Both the position numbers and the translations under genes were made by a program. 64,000 nt of DNA, taken from the NCBI GenBank assembly GCA_951799425.1, contig OX637393.1, forward strand, positions 36,095,744 to 36,159,743, read 5' to 3'. The first letter of the stretch is position 1, and each line of letters starts with the position of its first letter. Below the pieces are notes generated by a model. That model was given only the letters and a program-made list of their open reading frames with translations. It did no database searches and was not told the DNA's origin. Source of the stretch: Ilex aquifolium (Eukaryota > Streptophyta > Magnoliopsida > Aquifoliales > Aquifoliaceae). Of the stretch, positions 12,076 to 22,662 are shown one piece after another.

Positions 12076-14347
12076 ATGGCTCAAAACGTACCTAGGGAGG
12101 AAGAAGCTAGAGAACAAGAAGTAATTCAAAATATTCGACCGTTAAAAGAATATCTACATCCTACAAGAACTAATGTCCCGTCATGTTTTGCTTTTCCAAC
12201 AGACGCTCCAAATATTAATATTAAACCAGGAACAATCCAGTTACTATCACAGTTCCATGGTTTAGAAACTGAAAATCTCTATGTTCATACAAAAGAATTT
12301 GAAGAAGTCTGTGGAACTTTGCAAGATAATTCTGAAATGGTCAGAATAAAACTTTTTCCTTTCTCATTAAAAGATAAAGTTAAACCATGACTTAACTCTT
12401 TAAGAGCAAATTCTATTACAAGTTGGCAAGCTTTACAAACTGAGTTTTTTAAAAAGTTTTTTCCTGTGTATCGTACTAATACATTAAGACGTAAAATAAT
12501 GATTTTTTCTGTGAAAGAAGGAGAAACTTTTTATCAATGTTGGGAAAAATTTAAGGATCTTCTCCAAGCTTGTCCACATCATGCATTTGAAAACTGGAAT
12601 TTAGTTGGTTTCTTTTATGATGCTCTTCCATCTGTAATGCGACAATTTATTGAAATGATGGCTCAAGAAAAATTTATGAATAAAAACCCTAAAGAAGCAT
12701 TTCAATTTTTTGATACTATTTCAGAGAGTTCCCAAATGTGGGACTCAACTTCTTCAAATATTGTGGAAAATAAGTCATCTACATCTGAAAGAGGAAAATA
12801 TATTTTGAAAGACGATGATGATTTAAGAGCTAAAATAACTAATCTATCTCGAAAATTAGAAGCCCTGGAAATGAAAAAAGTTAAGCAAGTAGCTGTTGTT
12901 TCTTCTACTGATCAAGTATGTGAAATTTGTGCGTTGTCAGGACATCCTACTGGGGAATGTCCAACTATACCTGTTTTTAAGGAAGTCTTAATTGAACAGT
13001 CTAATGCTGTTCCAACTTATACTAAACCGTATTTCAAATCCATATTCTGAGACTTACAATCCAGGATGGAGAAATCATCCAAATTTTAGTTGGAGAAATA
13101 CACAACCTACAAATCAAACACAAGGTCCACCACAGCTACAAAATCAACAACAATATCAACCATATCAACTTCCTCAGAAAATAACTCTAGAAGATAATAT
13201 GAATCAATTCATTCAAAGTCAAATGAATTTTAATACTCAAACAACTCAAGCTTTTAATGATTTTAAAGCTCAAACTTCACAGAGTATTGAAGACATTAAG
13301 AGTCATCTAGCTAAGTTAACCCAATCTTTAAGTACGTCAGAGAAAGGAAAGTTTCCATCTCAACCTAAACCTCCACAAAGTCAGAGTCAAGCTAATTCTG
13401 TATCATTTGAAGCCTCGCCAAGTCAAGTACAAGCGATCACAACACTAAGAAGTGGTAAGGTAATTGATAAAACTATTAAACCTAAGATTCCAAAGAAAAT
13501 ACGTAAGTCAATTCCTACAAACGAACCACTTGAACTTGGACCTTTAGTTAAAAAACAAGAAGAATTACAAAATGAAAAAGATCCTCCATGTCCTATTCCT
13601 TTACCTTTTCATCAAAGAGTCAAGAAACTTTCATCTGAAAAAGATCAATATGATATTCTTGAGTTATTTAAACATGTAAAGATTAATATTCCTTTGTTGG
13701 ATGCAATAAAACGAGTTCCGATTTATGCTAAATTTTTAAAAGATCTTTGCACAATAAAAAGAAGAACTAATGTACCAAAGAAAGAATTTTTAACTGAACA
13801 AGTTAATACTATAATACAACATGATACGCTTCTTAAGTACAAAAATCCAGGTAGTCCAACAATCTCATGCATCATTGAAAATTTCCGAATTGAACAAGCT
13901 TCACTAGATCTTGGAGCCAGTGTTAATTTAATGCCATATTCGGTATATACACAACTAGGGTTAGGTGAATTGAAACCTACCAATGTTACACTACAATTAG
14001 CAGACCGGTCTATAAAAACTCCACGAGGAATTGTGGAGGATGTTCTTGTCCAAATTGATCAATTCTATTTTCCAGTAGATTTCATTGTCTTAGACACTCA
14101 GCCAGTTTTGAGTGCTTCCACATACATTCATGTCATTCTAGGTAGACAATTCCTAGCTACATCAAATGCATTGATTAATTGTAGGAATGAAGTCATGAAA
14201 CTTTCATTTGAAAATATGACCAGTAAATTGAACATCTTTAATGTGATAAAGCACCCATGTGAGGAGGAAGAAATTTGTGAGATAGATGAAATTGATGAGA
14301 TTGTAGAGGAAAAATTAAACACATTTTCTTATTCTGACCCTCTATAA
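12076..14347 (+). pseudogene. Athila-type gag and protease, broken
   Basis: The ATG at 12076 starts MAQNVPREEE. The gag core aligns by eye with the Athila element at 36185 ([48 protein letters not shown]). A TGA at about 12388 sits where the relative has a Trp codon. A CCHC knuckle, CEICALSGHPTGEC, lies near 12920-12960. A one-base shift near 13030 moves the frame, which then runs from 12992 to 14347. The aspartic protease ([15 protein letters not shown], around 13905-13950, and [19 protein letters not shown]) is intact. Just after it, the sequence corresponding to the start of RT is missing. Confidence 0.87.
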
Positions 14348-14407
14348 GTCTGTTTAATTAATTTTGTTATTGATAGTGGAAATCCTGAGGTACAATTTTA
14401 TGATGAT

Positions 14408-14737
14408 TTGTTAAATTCTTTGCAGAAAGTATCAGGGAATGTAAGAAATTCTACTTGGGAACTTAAGCCCGATTCTTTAATGCACTTCTTGTATATAGTA
14501 GTTAGAATTTTCTTTATTTTGTGTTTTTATGTCTTTTGTATAGTTTCTTTGTTTGTTTTTTTTATTATTTTTATTTTTATTTTTATTAGAATTTTATATT
14601 ATAAATATCTCTCGCTGCAAGATCTAATTAGCAATTTTCTATTTTCATTTTATATAGTGAGAATAATGTTTAATTTAAGTTGGAGAGGTATGAGTGTGAA
14701 TTTACTTTTTGTTTTTAGCATAATAATTTTAATTTAA
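14408..14737 (+). other. Hydrophobic open frame at the pol deletion point
   Basis: The first residues (about 14408-14425) resemble the segment after protease in the Athila element (VLNSLQ). The frame then becomes a low-complexity Phe/Ile/Leu-rich stretch from T-rich DNA. There is no ATG at the beginning. It could look like membrane spans, but composition alone explains that. It marks where RT, RNase H and integrase were lost. Confidence 0.45.
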
Positions 14738-14853
14738 AAATTTTGTTCGTCTTTGTGACTGGCAGACGTTAAAGAATTAGATAATGAGTCAATTTTCAAT
14801 AATTTTTTGAGTCATTTTTAATTTTTTCTTTCTTTCTTCTTAAAAGTTGAAAA

Positions 14854-15264
14854 ATGGACAAAAAATTATTTTAGTTAAGTTTAATTTTATTGCGTCATCT
14901 TCCAAAAGATATACATGCATTGATCATACAAAAAACTAGAAGAGTTAGAAAATTAGAAATTTTTGAAAGCCAACCAAGACCCCTGTGTGGAGAAAGTACA
15001 TTTGCTAAATGCCGAAGATCAAAGTGTCTCGGTGGGTGTGTAAGATGTGGTCGTTTAGAACATTTGAGACAATATAATCAGTGTGCGGAATCAATTTTAG
15101 GTCAAGCGTCAGATCTTTTATGGTGGATTAAGTATGGGCAGAGTAAGGATTATCTTGAAGCGCCATCCTATTCTACCCCAATGTTAACAAGATACGTAAG
15201 AAATGAAGTTAACCGTATCCCTGGTGTTAGTGATCCAGAAAGTTCTGACTCTGAATCAGTGTGA
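14854..15264 (+). pseudogene. Cysteine-rich basic small ORF in env position (unknown; CRP-like layout)
   Basis: The open frame runs from 14875 to a TGA at 15262-15264. An in-frame ATG at 14854 is separated from it by a single TAG (14872-14874). The TAG also forms a reasonable splice acceptor (TTATTTTAG), so a spliced start is possible. Counting from the codon at 14890, cysteines lie at 33, 41, 46, 50, 53 and 65. A basic block (AKCRRSKC) precedes C-x2-C (CVRC), with another Cys 11 residues on, and the tail is acidic/serine-rich (DPESSDSESV). The order small/Ser-Thr/aromatic-Ala-basic, then C-x2-C, recalls the cysteine-rich nucleic-acid-binding proteins of some flexuous plant RNA viruses, but the usual fourth ligand is not evident. 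This resemblance is an inference. It does not look like the Athila env-position ORF at 42469. Confidence 0.5.
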
Positions 15265-15894
15265 TCAAATGATGTGTAATTTTGGAATAGTATATAAATG
15301 TAAATAACTATAGGTTAATTAGGAAAATATGTAAATATTAAATAATAATAATAAAAAAAAAACACCAATTTTTTACAAGAAAAAGAGTGGTTCGTAAAGT
15401 TTTATAGAATATCTAAAGTTGTATTTAATTTTGTAACTGCAGAATTTCAGGAAATCAGAAGCAGCAGACCGCAGTTGCAAAGTACAAAAATCCAGTCATT
15501 TTGGAGGAGGACCTTCTACTTCCAAAACAGACTGGAGATTCTACAAAATAATTTGCTATCTTTCACTCATCTTTTACATTATGCACTTTTACTTTATGCA
15601 CTTAAATTTTAAGTTACTATATGTTTTAACCATGCTGTTTATTTTGAACTTTTGTGTGTTTAACTAGTTTTTGATAATTAATATGGAACTCATGTTAATT
15701 CCGTTAGGAGGATTATTTTTTACAGTTGAATTAGGTTAATATTCCTATGTTTTGTGAAAATAACCTTAATCTGATCACGTGGGATTTTCATATTTTAGTT
15801 GTATATTATCTTAATATTTTTGTTTAAACTTATTCTGTTACAACACAAATAGATTTCTTTATTTCAGAAACCTTATGAAATATTACACTCTTTA

Positions 15895-17203
15895 CATATT
15901 TAGTGGAGATGTATAACCAATTGAAGAATTTGAGCCAATCTTCCTTGGAGAGATATTCTACATCTACTCGAATAAACATATTCAATTCTACGGTAAACTT
16001 TCTTTCAATAATCTCATTAATTTTGTCTTGATTAGCATTTGTTAGATTATATTATTAGCATGATCCTTAAAATTCTTTTGGATAGGATTCATACAGATAA
16101 ATAATTTATGGAAAATGATCTTAGGCCATTTTTGATTAAATTGAGCCTTGACCATTTCTTTTACAAAATTATATCCTTAGTCAACCACGATTGAGCCTAA
16201 AAGAGTATAAATTCTGTTCATGAAACCCGAAAAATACCCGAGCCACATGAGAATAAATTAAATCTACCTTTTGTTATCTAATTTTCTTGCATCCTCTTTT
16301 AAATCAGTATGATACAGAAAAACAAAAGGAGAAGGAAACAAAACAGTCAAAAGAAAAAGAAAAGAGTATTGCCTATTCAAAGAAAAGAAAAAACAGAAAG
16401 AAAATAGCCAAGAAAGTGAAAAATGGAAAAATAAAAAGGATGAATATGCAAAATCTTGGAAAGCTAAAAAGAGGTGTACCACAATACATTTGAATCACAT
16501 AGACGTCATTTCTTAAACCCTAAACCAATGACCACATTACAACCTAAAAAAAGTCCTTTTTTATTCCAGAAATCATGTCTCTGTATTAATCTTATATATC
16601 TATAGAGGGATAATGTTAATAATATGTCTGATATAGTGTTAATATCCAGTCATGAGATTATGTCAAAATCAATTTTATTCAAATACCCGTTCTTCAGATA
16701 TATTACATGTGATATTATTTGCTTTGTTAACAATATTCCAAATCACATGTAACAATTAAGAGGATAGTCACTATAATGTATGTGTATTCTCCGCTGAGTG
16801 TGTTACAGGAAAGGATTGACATCAAGACTACCATGAAAGATGGTAATATTTCTTGAGTAATTTCTGTTATAAAAAGGAATCAGCACACACACACAAGTTT
16901 TTATAAAAATATATAGATAATATTACAACTAACGTGTGTTACTCTTATAGTGATCAGAAAAAGGAAGTATTGTAACAATGCACAGGAGTATTGATTTAAT
17001 TTTAGTTATGAAAAGTATGAGTTATAAACTCCTAACTACTGAAGTTTGTAGGCAGCTTCACTGAAAACCTTCACGAGACAAAACTCGTCCACTAGCGATC
17101 ACTTAGGGGTTAACGGCTTGTTGCATATGCTAAGTGCAATCGTGAAAAAAAAAAAATCTACGAAAATGATTTTACCTCTGTTATGTTATTTTTATTTTTT
17201 GTG
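15895..17203 (+). other. Long 3' noncoding region shared with the Athila element
   Basis: Block order and many words match 43950-45410. Examples are GTGGAGATGNATAA, CCAATCTTYCTTGGAG, TTAGGCCATYTTTG, GATTGAGCCT, an A-rich purine tract (16313-16440), CATGAGATTATGTCAAA, ATAGTCACTATAAT, and TTGTTGCATATGCTAA. No ORF of substance is present: the Lys-rich frame at 16287 is just the A-rich tract. Confidence 0.7.
17070..17146 (+). ncRNA. Putative structured RNA element near the 3' end
   Basis: An outer stem TTCACGA/TCGTGAA (17070-17076 with 17140-17146) encloses a hairpin TTGCAT/GTGCAA (17121-17126 with 17134-17139). ACGAG (17073-17077) can alternatively pair with CTCGT (17084-17088). The homologous segment at 45253-45330 has CTCACGA/TCGTGAG and TTGCAT/ATGCAA, so pairing is kept although bases differ. 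Role unknown: packaging, dimerisation or priming are possible. Confidence 0.5.
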
Positions 17204-17239
17204 TTTACTAGGGACTAGTAAAGTTTAAGTTGGGGGGTG
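17204..17239 (+). promoter_or_regulatory. Hairpin plus polypurine tract
   Basis: The perfect 8-bp stem TTTACTAG-GGA-CTAGTAAA (17204-17222) is followed by GTTTAAGTTGGGGGGTG, the plus-strand primer tract that ends at the 3' LTR start. The Athila element has the same design with a different stem sequence (45413-45448). Confidence 0.7.
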
Positions 17240-18401
17240 TGATTAACCCTAATTAGTGTATAAATTAAAATGATTAAGTAATCAATTTTGTAAGATAAAA
17301 CAATTAAATATTATGAATTATAGTTTGTGCTTAAATTAAAGTTTTAAATACTTTATGTTTAAATTTCAGGGTCAAATGCAGAAATACTAAAGAATACAAG
17401 ACAAATTTGCAAAGCTTGAAGTAACGAAGGACCAAGGTGTAATAAAGAAACATGGACCAACAAGAAGTTGACAAGTGGCAACCCAAGAAGCCAACACCTG
17501 GCACCACTGCAAGGCACCACCTTTTGGAAGGTGGTGGTAGGCGTTGGGATGGCCCCCCTTGGCCGAGAGCTCCCCCCTCTATAAATAGGGGTGCCTTCTT
17601 CATTCTTGATGCCATTCCTTGCCAAGCCTTTCAATACTTCTCCAAGACCAACTCCCCCTTCATTTGGCCGGCTACTCTTGAGCCAAGAAAGCTTTCCAAA
17701 GATAGAAAGAAAGAAAGAGAGAAAGAAAAAGAAAGAGAAAGTTCAATACATAGCCGGTCCGTGATACACTTTTATTGTTACTCTATATTTCTACATTTCT
17801 ATTATATCTTTCTATTCAGATAGTTGAACTACCACCACTTTTATGTCTTGAATGATAATAAAGGTGGTTGTGTTTCAATTGTTCCTTGTGAAATAAATTT
17901 TACAGTTTACCGTTTAATTTTAGTTGTAATGACGAATAATCACACTCCTTGTTTGTCTGTAGCAATAGAGCGTGAGTAGTCGTTTATACCCTTCAAAATA
18001 GGGTAAACATATGTATAATATTGGTTAGATTATGGAAATGCTGATGTTTGATTTATATGTTTATTTATATATATGTATTATATGCTTAATGCATGATATG
18101 GTGATGTACGTAATTTCGGTGTTGTGCCTGAAATTACGTCATCAGTGTATCATAAGACCAGCCAGTTAAAGATCCACGGTGTTCCTACCGGTATAGTTTG
18201 TCCTCCATTGGAACGCTGATGATTTTCTACTGATGTGTGGTACAAAACCTAAATGATCCTCATGAATGGCTTGTCCTTCTAGGTTATTAGGGTTTCTTTA
18301 CTTATTATATATAACTATATTGACAGTCTAACAACCACGGTGTTCCTACCGGTATGGCTTGTCCTCCACCGGAACGCTGAGGATGTTTAACTGGCATAAG
18401 T

Positions 18402-18468
<67 letters not shown>

Positions 18469-19008
18469 AGATGACCTATTGGGTAATTCAAGTATTCCTC
18501 ATGAATGCCTTGACCTTCTGGTTTGCTTGGATTAATCAATTGTCGTGAATATAACCAGCTAACCTAAGAAGTTGTTGTGTTATAACTAATATCACCAGCT
18601 AACCTAAGAAGTTGTTGTGTGATAGTTTATATACATCAGACCTACCGGTTAACTTGCCAGTAATATGGAAGTTAATTGCTGTAAGGTAGCATTTCCAGTA
18701 TTTAACCGATATAAAGCATATGAGATCCTTAAACTGAAGGGTATCTTTTATATTCTTGTCGTTAACACGTTTATCTCTGCACTTGATTTAATTAGACTAG
18801 CTATCAATCTAAGCTCACATCACAAGCTATCAAACCTTATATTGCTTTAAACAACAACTTTACTGTTTTTGTTTTTATTTTAAATTCTAAGTTACTAAAA
18901 CTCTTCGTGGGATCGATACTTGGAATTAAAACTGAGAAAACTACAATTTGACCACTTATATTTGGGTGTATAATTAATATAATTCATATCACAAAAAGTG
19001 GCGAATCA
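17240..19008 (+). repeat. 3' LTR of the non-autonomous Athila-like element
   Basis: Matches 9957-11843. It keeps TATAAATA (17580-17587) after a 6-C run. It has a long (TA)n run (about 18408-18465) not seen at that length in the 5' copy, and a short local duplication (AGCTATCAA) near 18800-18835. The stem-loop ACGTAATTTC/GAAATTACGT at 18108-18139 is perfect here. Confidence 0.92.
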
Positions 19009-19013
19009 TTTCC

Positions 19014-19910
19014 CAAGAAGGACAAGCAGAAGAAGAAAATCGAGAAGTCAGCCAGCACAGAAAAACAGACTGACAAGCCCTCTACGTCAAAAGGAGGCGC
19101 TGACTCAGGCTGTTTTATCTGTAATGGACCTCATCGTGCCAAAAATTGCCCCAAGAAGGAAAAACTCAGTGCCCTCATGGCTGAAGAAACTGACTGTTCA
19201 AATGAGCCAACACGATTCGATCCATTGCAGCTCTTTAATGCAATTTGCAAATAGGAGACGGTGGCAAGGAGGGGCTGATGTTCGTGCACATTCGTTTGAA
19301 CAATGTGGTTTTACAGGCAATGGTTGATATAGGTGCGACACATAACTTTGTTTCTGACTGTGAGGTGCAGCGGCTTGGCTTGGCTTTGACGAAAGACTCT
19401 AGCCAGATCAAGGTTGTTAATTCAGAAGCAAAACCAATTGGCGGCATTGCTAGAGAAGTCCCTTTAAAAATTGGTGATTGGAAAGGACCATGAGACTTTA
19501 TGGCAGTCCCTCTCGATGATTTTTAGGTAATCCTTGGACTAGAATTTCTTACTAAGGCAAAAGTGTCGGTTATGCCTCATTTGCATATTGGATGTTCGTG
19601 ATGGACATGCCCAGTCCCTGTTTTGTTCCCCTCATCAATGCCAAGTCTGCGGGGGAAATATTGTCTGCCTTGCAAGTGAAAGATGACTTGCGAAGAGGAG
19701 AAGCAATGTACTTGGCTGTTCTATTTGAGGAAGAGGAGTCCAAAGCATTGTAAGTTCCTGAACTAGTGCAACAATTGGTGGCTGAATTCTAGGACGTTGC
19801 ACCCAAAGAATTGCCAGCAAGATTACCACCAAGGCGGGAGATTGACCATGCCATTGTGTTGATTCCAAGGGAAAAAATCCCTGCCCAGGCTCCTTATCAA
19901 ATGTATCCAT
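19014..19910 (+). pseudogene. Chromovirus gag end and protease (broken)
   Basis: After the nested element, the lysine-rich gag tail resumes, with the CCHC knuckle CFICNGPHRAKNC (about 19111-19149). Protease follows near 19245-19493: LMFVHIRLNN, then VDIGATHNFVSD, where Ile replaces the usual Ser/Thr of the D-S/T-G active site, then VILGLEFL after two stops (19491 and about 19524). The stretch to 19940 is the protease/RT linker with further stops (for example near 19750 and 19934). Confidence 0.8.
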
Positions 19911-19948
19911 CAGAGTTGGCGGAGCTAAGGAGGTAGCTTGGTAGTCTA

Positions 19949-21118
19949 TTGGACATTGGGTTCATTAGACTTTCCAAGGCTCCCTATGGGGCCCCTGTCC
20001 TGTTTCAGAAAAAGAAGGATGGATCCTTACGACTTTGCATGGATTACAGGGCCCTTAACAAAGTGACTGTCAAGAACAACTATCCAGTTCCACTTGTTGA
20101 CGAATTGTTTGATCGACTAGGGAAAACAGTCTTTTTCACCAAGATGGACTTGCGGTTAGGATATCATCAAGTCAGAATTGTGGAAAGAGATGAGGCGAAG
20201 ACCGCTTGTGTAACGAGGTACGGGATATATGAATTTTTAGTCATGCCTTTCGGCTTAACCAATGCCCCTGCCACATTCTGCAACTTGATGACCAATGTAT
20301 TCCAGGAATACTTGGACCGCTTCATGGTTATTTACTTGGATGACATAGTTGTTTATAGTCAGACTCTTGAGGAGCATGTTGAGCACCTCAGGTTGGCTTT
20401 GACAAAGTTGAGGGAAGCGCAGCTGTACTTGAAATCAAAAAAATGTGAGTTTGCTCAAAATGAAATCTCATTCCTCGGGCACATTATTTCTGCGGGCGTG
20501 GTGAAGATGGACCCAAAGAAAGTTGAGGCCATTGCTGATTGGCATGTCTCTACCAAGGTTACTGAATTGCAATCTTTCCTTGGTTTGGCAAATTATTATC
20601 GGAAGTTTGTGAAGAACTACTCAAAGAAGGTCGTTGTGTTGACTAATCTTTTGAGGAAGGATAAGACATGGAACTGGTCCTATGAATGCCAGGAGGCATT
20701 CGATCAATTGAAGGCGGTGGTGACGTCTAGCCCAATTTTGCGGCTGCCTGACTTTGACTTACCCTTTGAAGTTCATACAGATGCACCAGACTTTGCTCTT
20801 GGAGGGGTGCTGGTGCAAAATGGTCATCCTATGACGTTTGAAAATCAGGAAGCTGAAAGATACCGAGATGTGGTATTTAGTGCATGAAAAAGAAATGATA
20901 GAATTTATTCACTATATCAATGCATAGAGACATTACCTGCTGGGGAAACATTTCCTTGTGCTGACAGATGACGTGGCTACCAGCTGCTTCAATTTCATGA
21001 AGAAGCTGACACCAAAATAAGCAAGATGGCAGGATTTTCTTGCTCAGTTCCATTTTACGTTGCAGTACAAGCCTGACAGTGCAAATTAGGTTGTTGATGC
21101 TCTTAGCCGAATCCCAGT
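19949..21118 (+). pseudogene. Chromovirus reverse transcriptase and RNase H
   Basis: RT is open from 19949 to 20887. Recognised blocks are [42 protein letters not shown], the catalytic [11 protein letters not shown], and [13 protein letters not shown]. RNase H begins at [19 protein letters not shown] (first Asp changed in context to TDAPDF) and is lost to a deletion, frame shift and stop at 20885. Remnants (a QFHFTLQYKPDSAN stretch and VVDALSRIP) run to about 21118. The element could not copy itself in its present state. Confidence 0.9.
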
Positions 21119-21128
21119 TGCTAATGGG

Positions 21129-22662
21129 GTGATGGCTACACTTAGTCAGATTGATGGAGATATGCTGCAAAGAATTCAGGATCAAACAAAGGATGATCTA
21201 GTGACCAGTTTGTTGCTAAAGCAGGTCCAAGAGGGGGTGAATCGGCGATTTTGGGTAGATGATTGTTTACTCTACGCCAAAGGAAGGAGACCCTATGTTT
21301 CGAATTCGGGCAGACTTCGACAATTGTTGCTGAAAGAGACTCATGATGCTCGATGGTCAGGGCATCGGGGGCAGGAACGGACCCTTACCTTACTGGCGGA
21401 AAGTTATTATTGGTCTCGCATAGAAGCAGACGTTGAGTTTTATGTACGCACTTGTTTAGTGTGCCAGTAGGACAAGATGAAAAAGGAGGAAGATGGCGGG
21501 TACTTTGGAGCCTCTCCCTATTTCAAGCAGACCTTGGGAGAGTGTTTCCATGGATTTCATCAATGGCTTGCCTAAGGTGAATGACTTTACTTCAATCTTT
21601 GTGATTGTAGACAGATTTTCGAAATATGCCACCTTCATTGCTGCTCCAAAAATATGTTCTGCTGAAGTCACTGCTCAGCTATTCCTTAAGCATATTGTGA
21701 AGCTTTGGGGTCTTCCGCTTGATATAGTCAGTGACAGAGACACGCGTTTTACTGGCCAGTTCTGGACGACCTTGTTCGAGTTGTTGGGCACACAGCTCAA
21801 CCTTTCCACCAGCAATCATCCGCAGATAGATAGGCAGACTAAGCGGGTTAATGCAATGTTGGAGGAATATCTCAGGCATTATGTCACAGCGAACCAGGAG
21901 AATTGGGTGGATTTACTTGATGTTGCCCAATTCAGCTACAATTTGCAGCAAAGCTCTTCCACTGGGATGAGCCCATTCGAGTTGGCAACTGGCCAACAGC
22001 CTCTTACTCCGCATGAAGTTGCAAAGCAGAAATCTCAAGGGATATGTACTGCAGCTTATCGCTTCGCTCAGGCTAATCAGGAGAGGACCGACGAGGCAAA
22101 TGACTGTTTGACTAAGGCAGTGAAAAGAATGAAGAAATGGGTAGACGAAAAAAAGAGGGCAGTAGAGTTCGAAGTGGGTGACAAGGTGATGCTCAAATTG
22201 ACCCCACCAATTTGGAAGAAGATCACTCGGAAGTCTGCATATAAGGGACTGATCCAGTGCTATGACGGTCATTTTCTTATCACAAGAAGGATTGGCAGGT
22301 TGGCCTATAGGCTGGATCTTCCTAGTCATCTCAAGCTTCATCTGGTTTTCCACGTTGCCTTGTTGAAGCCATACGTTGAGGACCCTAGCAGATATGTTCA
22401 GCGTCAGGCTCCTCCAACAATCAGGAAGAAATTCACGGAGATAGCAGAAGCTATCCTTGATCACAAGGCTGAGGGAATGAGTAAGAAAAATAGAAAGACT
22501 CATTACCTAATCAAGTGGCAAGGGAAAGCACCGGAAGAAGCCACTTGGGAAAAAGAGACGACATTGTGGCAGTTCGAGGATCTTATCAAACAATACCATG
22601 CCACCATTCCAACGAGGTCGTTGGATACTTCAGGCGGGGGTGGCTTGTCACACCCTAACTGA
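21129..22662 (+). pseudogene. Chromovirus integrase with C-terminal chromodomain
   Basis: The zinc-binding part (ETHDARWSGHRGQ ... CLVCQ) lies at 21340-21470, ending at an in-frame TAG. The core then runs from 21493: MDFINGLPK, VSDRDTRFTG and HPQIDRQTKRVN, the last replacing the usual D-x-Q-T-E-R-V-N, so the catalytic Glu appears to be Lys. The C-terminal part near 22430-22600 holds a chromodomain (AILDHKAEG, then THYLIKWQGKAPEEATWE and FEDLIKQY), the module that chromoviruses use to reach chromatin. The frame continues into the LTR start. Confidence 0.92.
22631..22645 (+). other. Polypurine tract of the chromovirus
   Basis: CAGGCGGGGGTGGCT is purine-rich and directly precedes the 3' LTR. 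It overlaps the end of the pol frame. Confidence 0.7.

Larger units (their letters stand above)
9952..19013 (+). mobile_element. Non-autonomous Athila-like LTR retrotransposon, nested in the chromovirus gag
   Basis: The element is 9957-19008 (9052 bp), flanked by perfect TTTCC duplications (9952-9956 and 19009-19013). The LTRs are 1887 and 1769 bp, starting TGATTAACCC and ending GGCGAATCA. The primer site is of the tRNA-Asp type and the polypurine tract is AAGTTGGGGGG. The internal region (11844-17239) encodes Athila-type gag and protease only. Where pol should follow there is AT-rich DNA with a hydrophobic frame, then a cysteine-rich ORF, then a long noncoding 3' region shared with the Athila element at 34911. 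Movement would have needed enzymes from a relative. Confidence 0.9.

Noticed and set aside
14408-14737. Possible membrane protein
   Set aside because: Hydrophobicity comes from T-rich DNA. No ATG start and no partner in the related element.
16287-16493. Lys/Glu-rich open frame and its Phe-rich antisense
   Set aside because: Produced by an A-rich purine tract that both Athila-like elements share. No homology-like motif.
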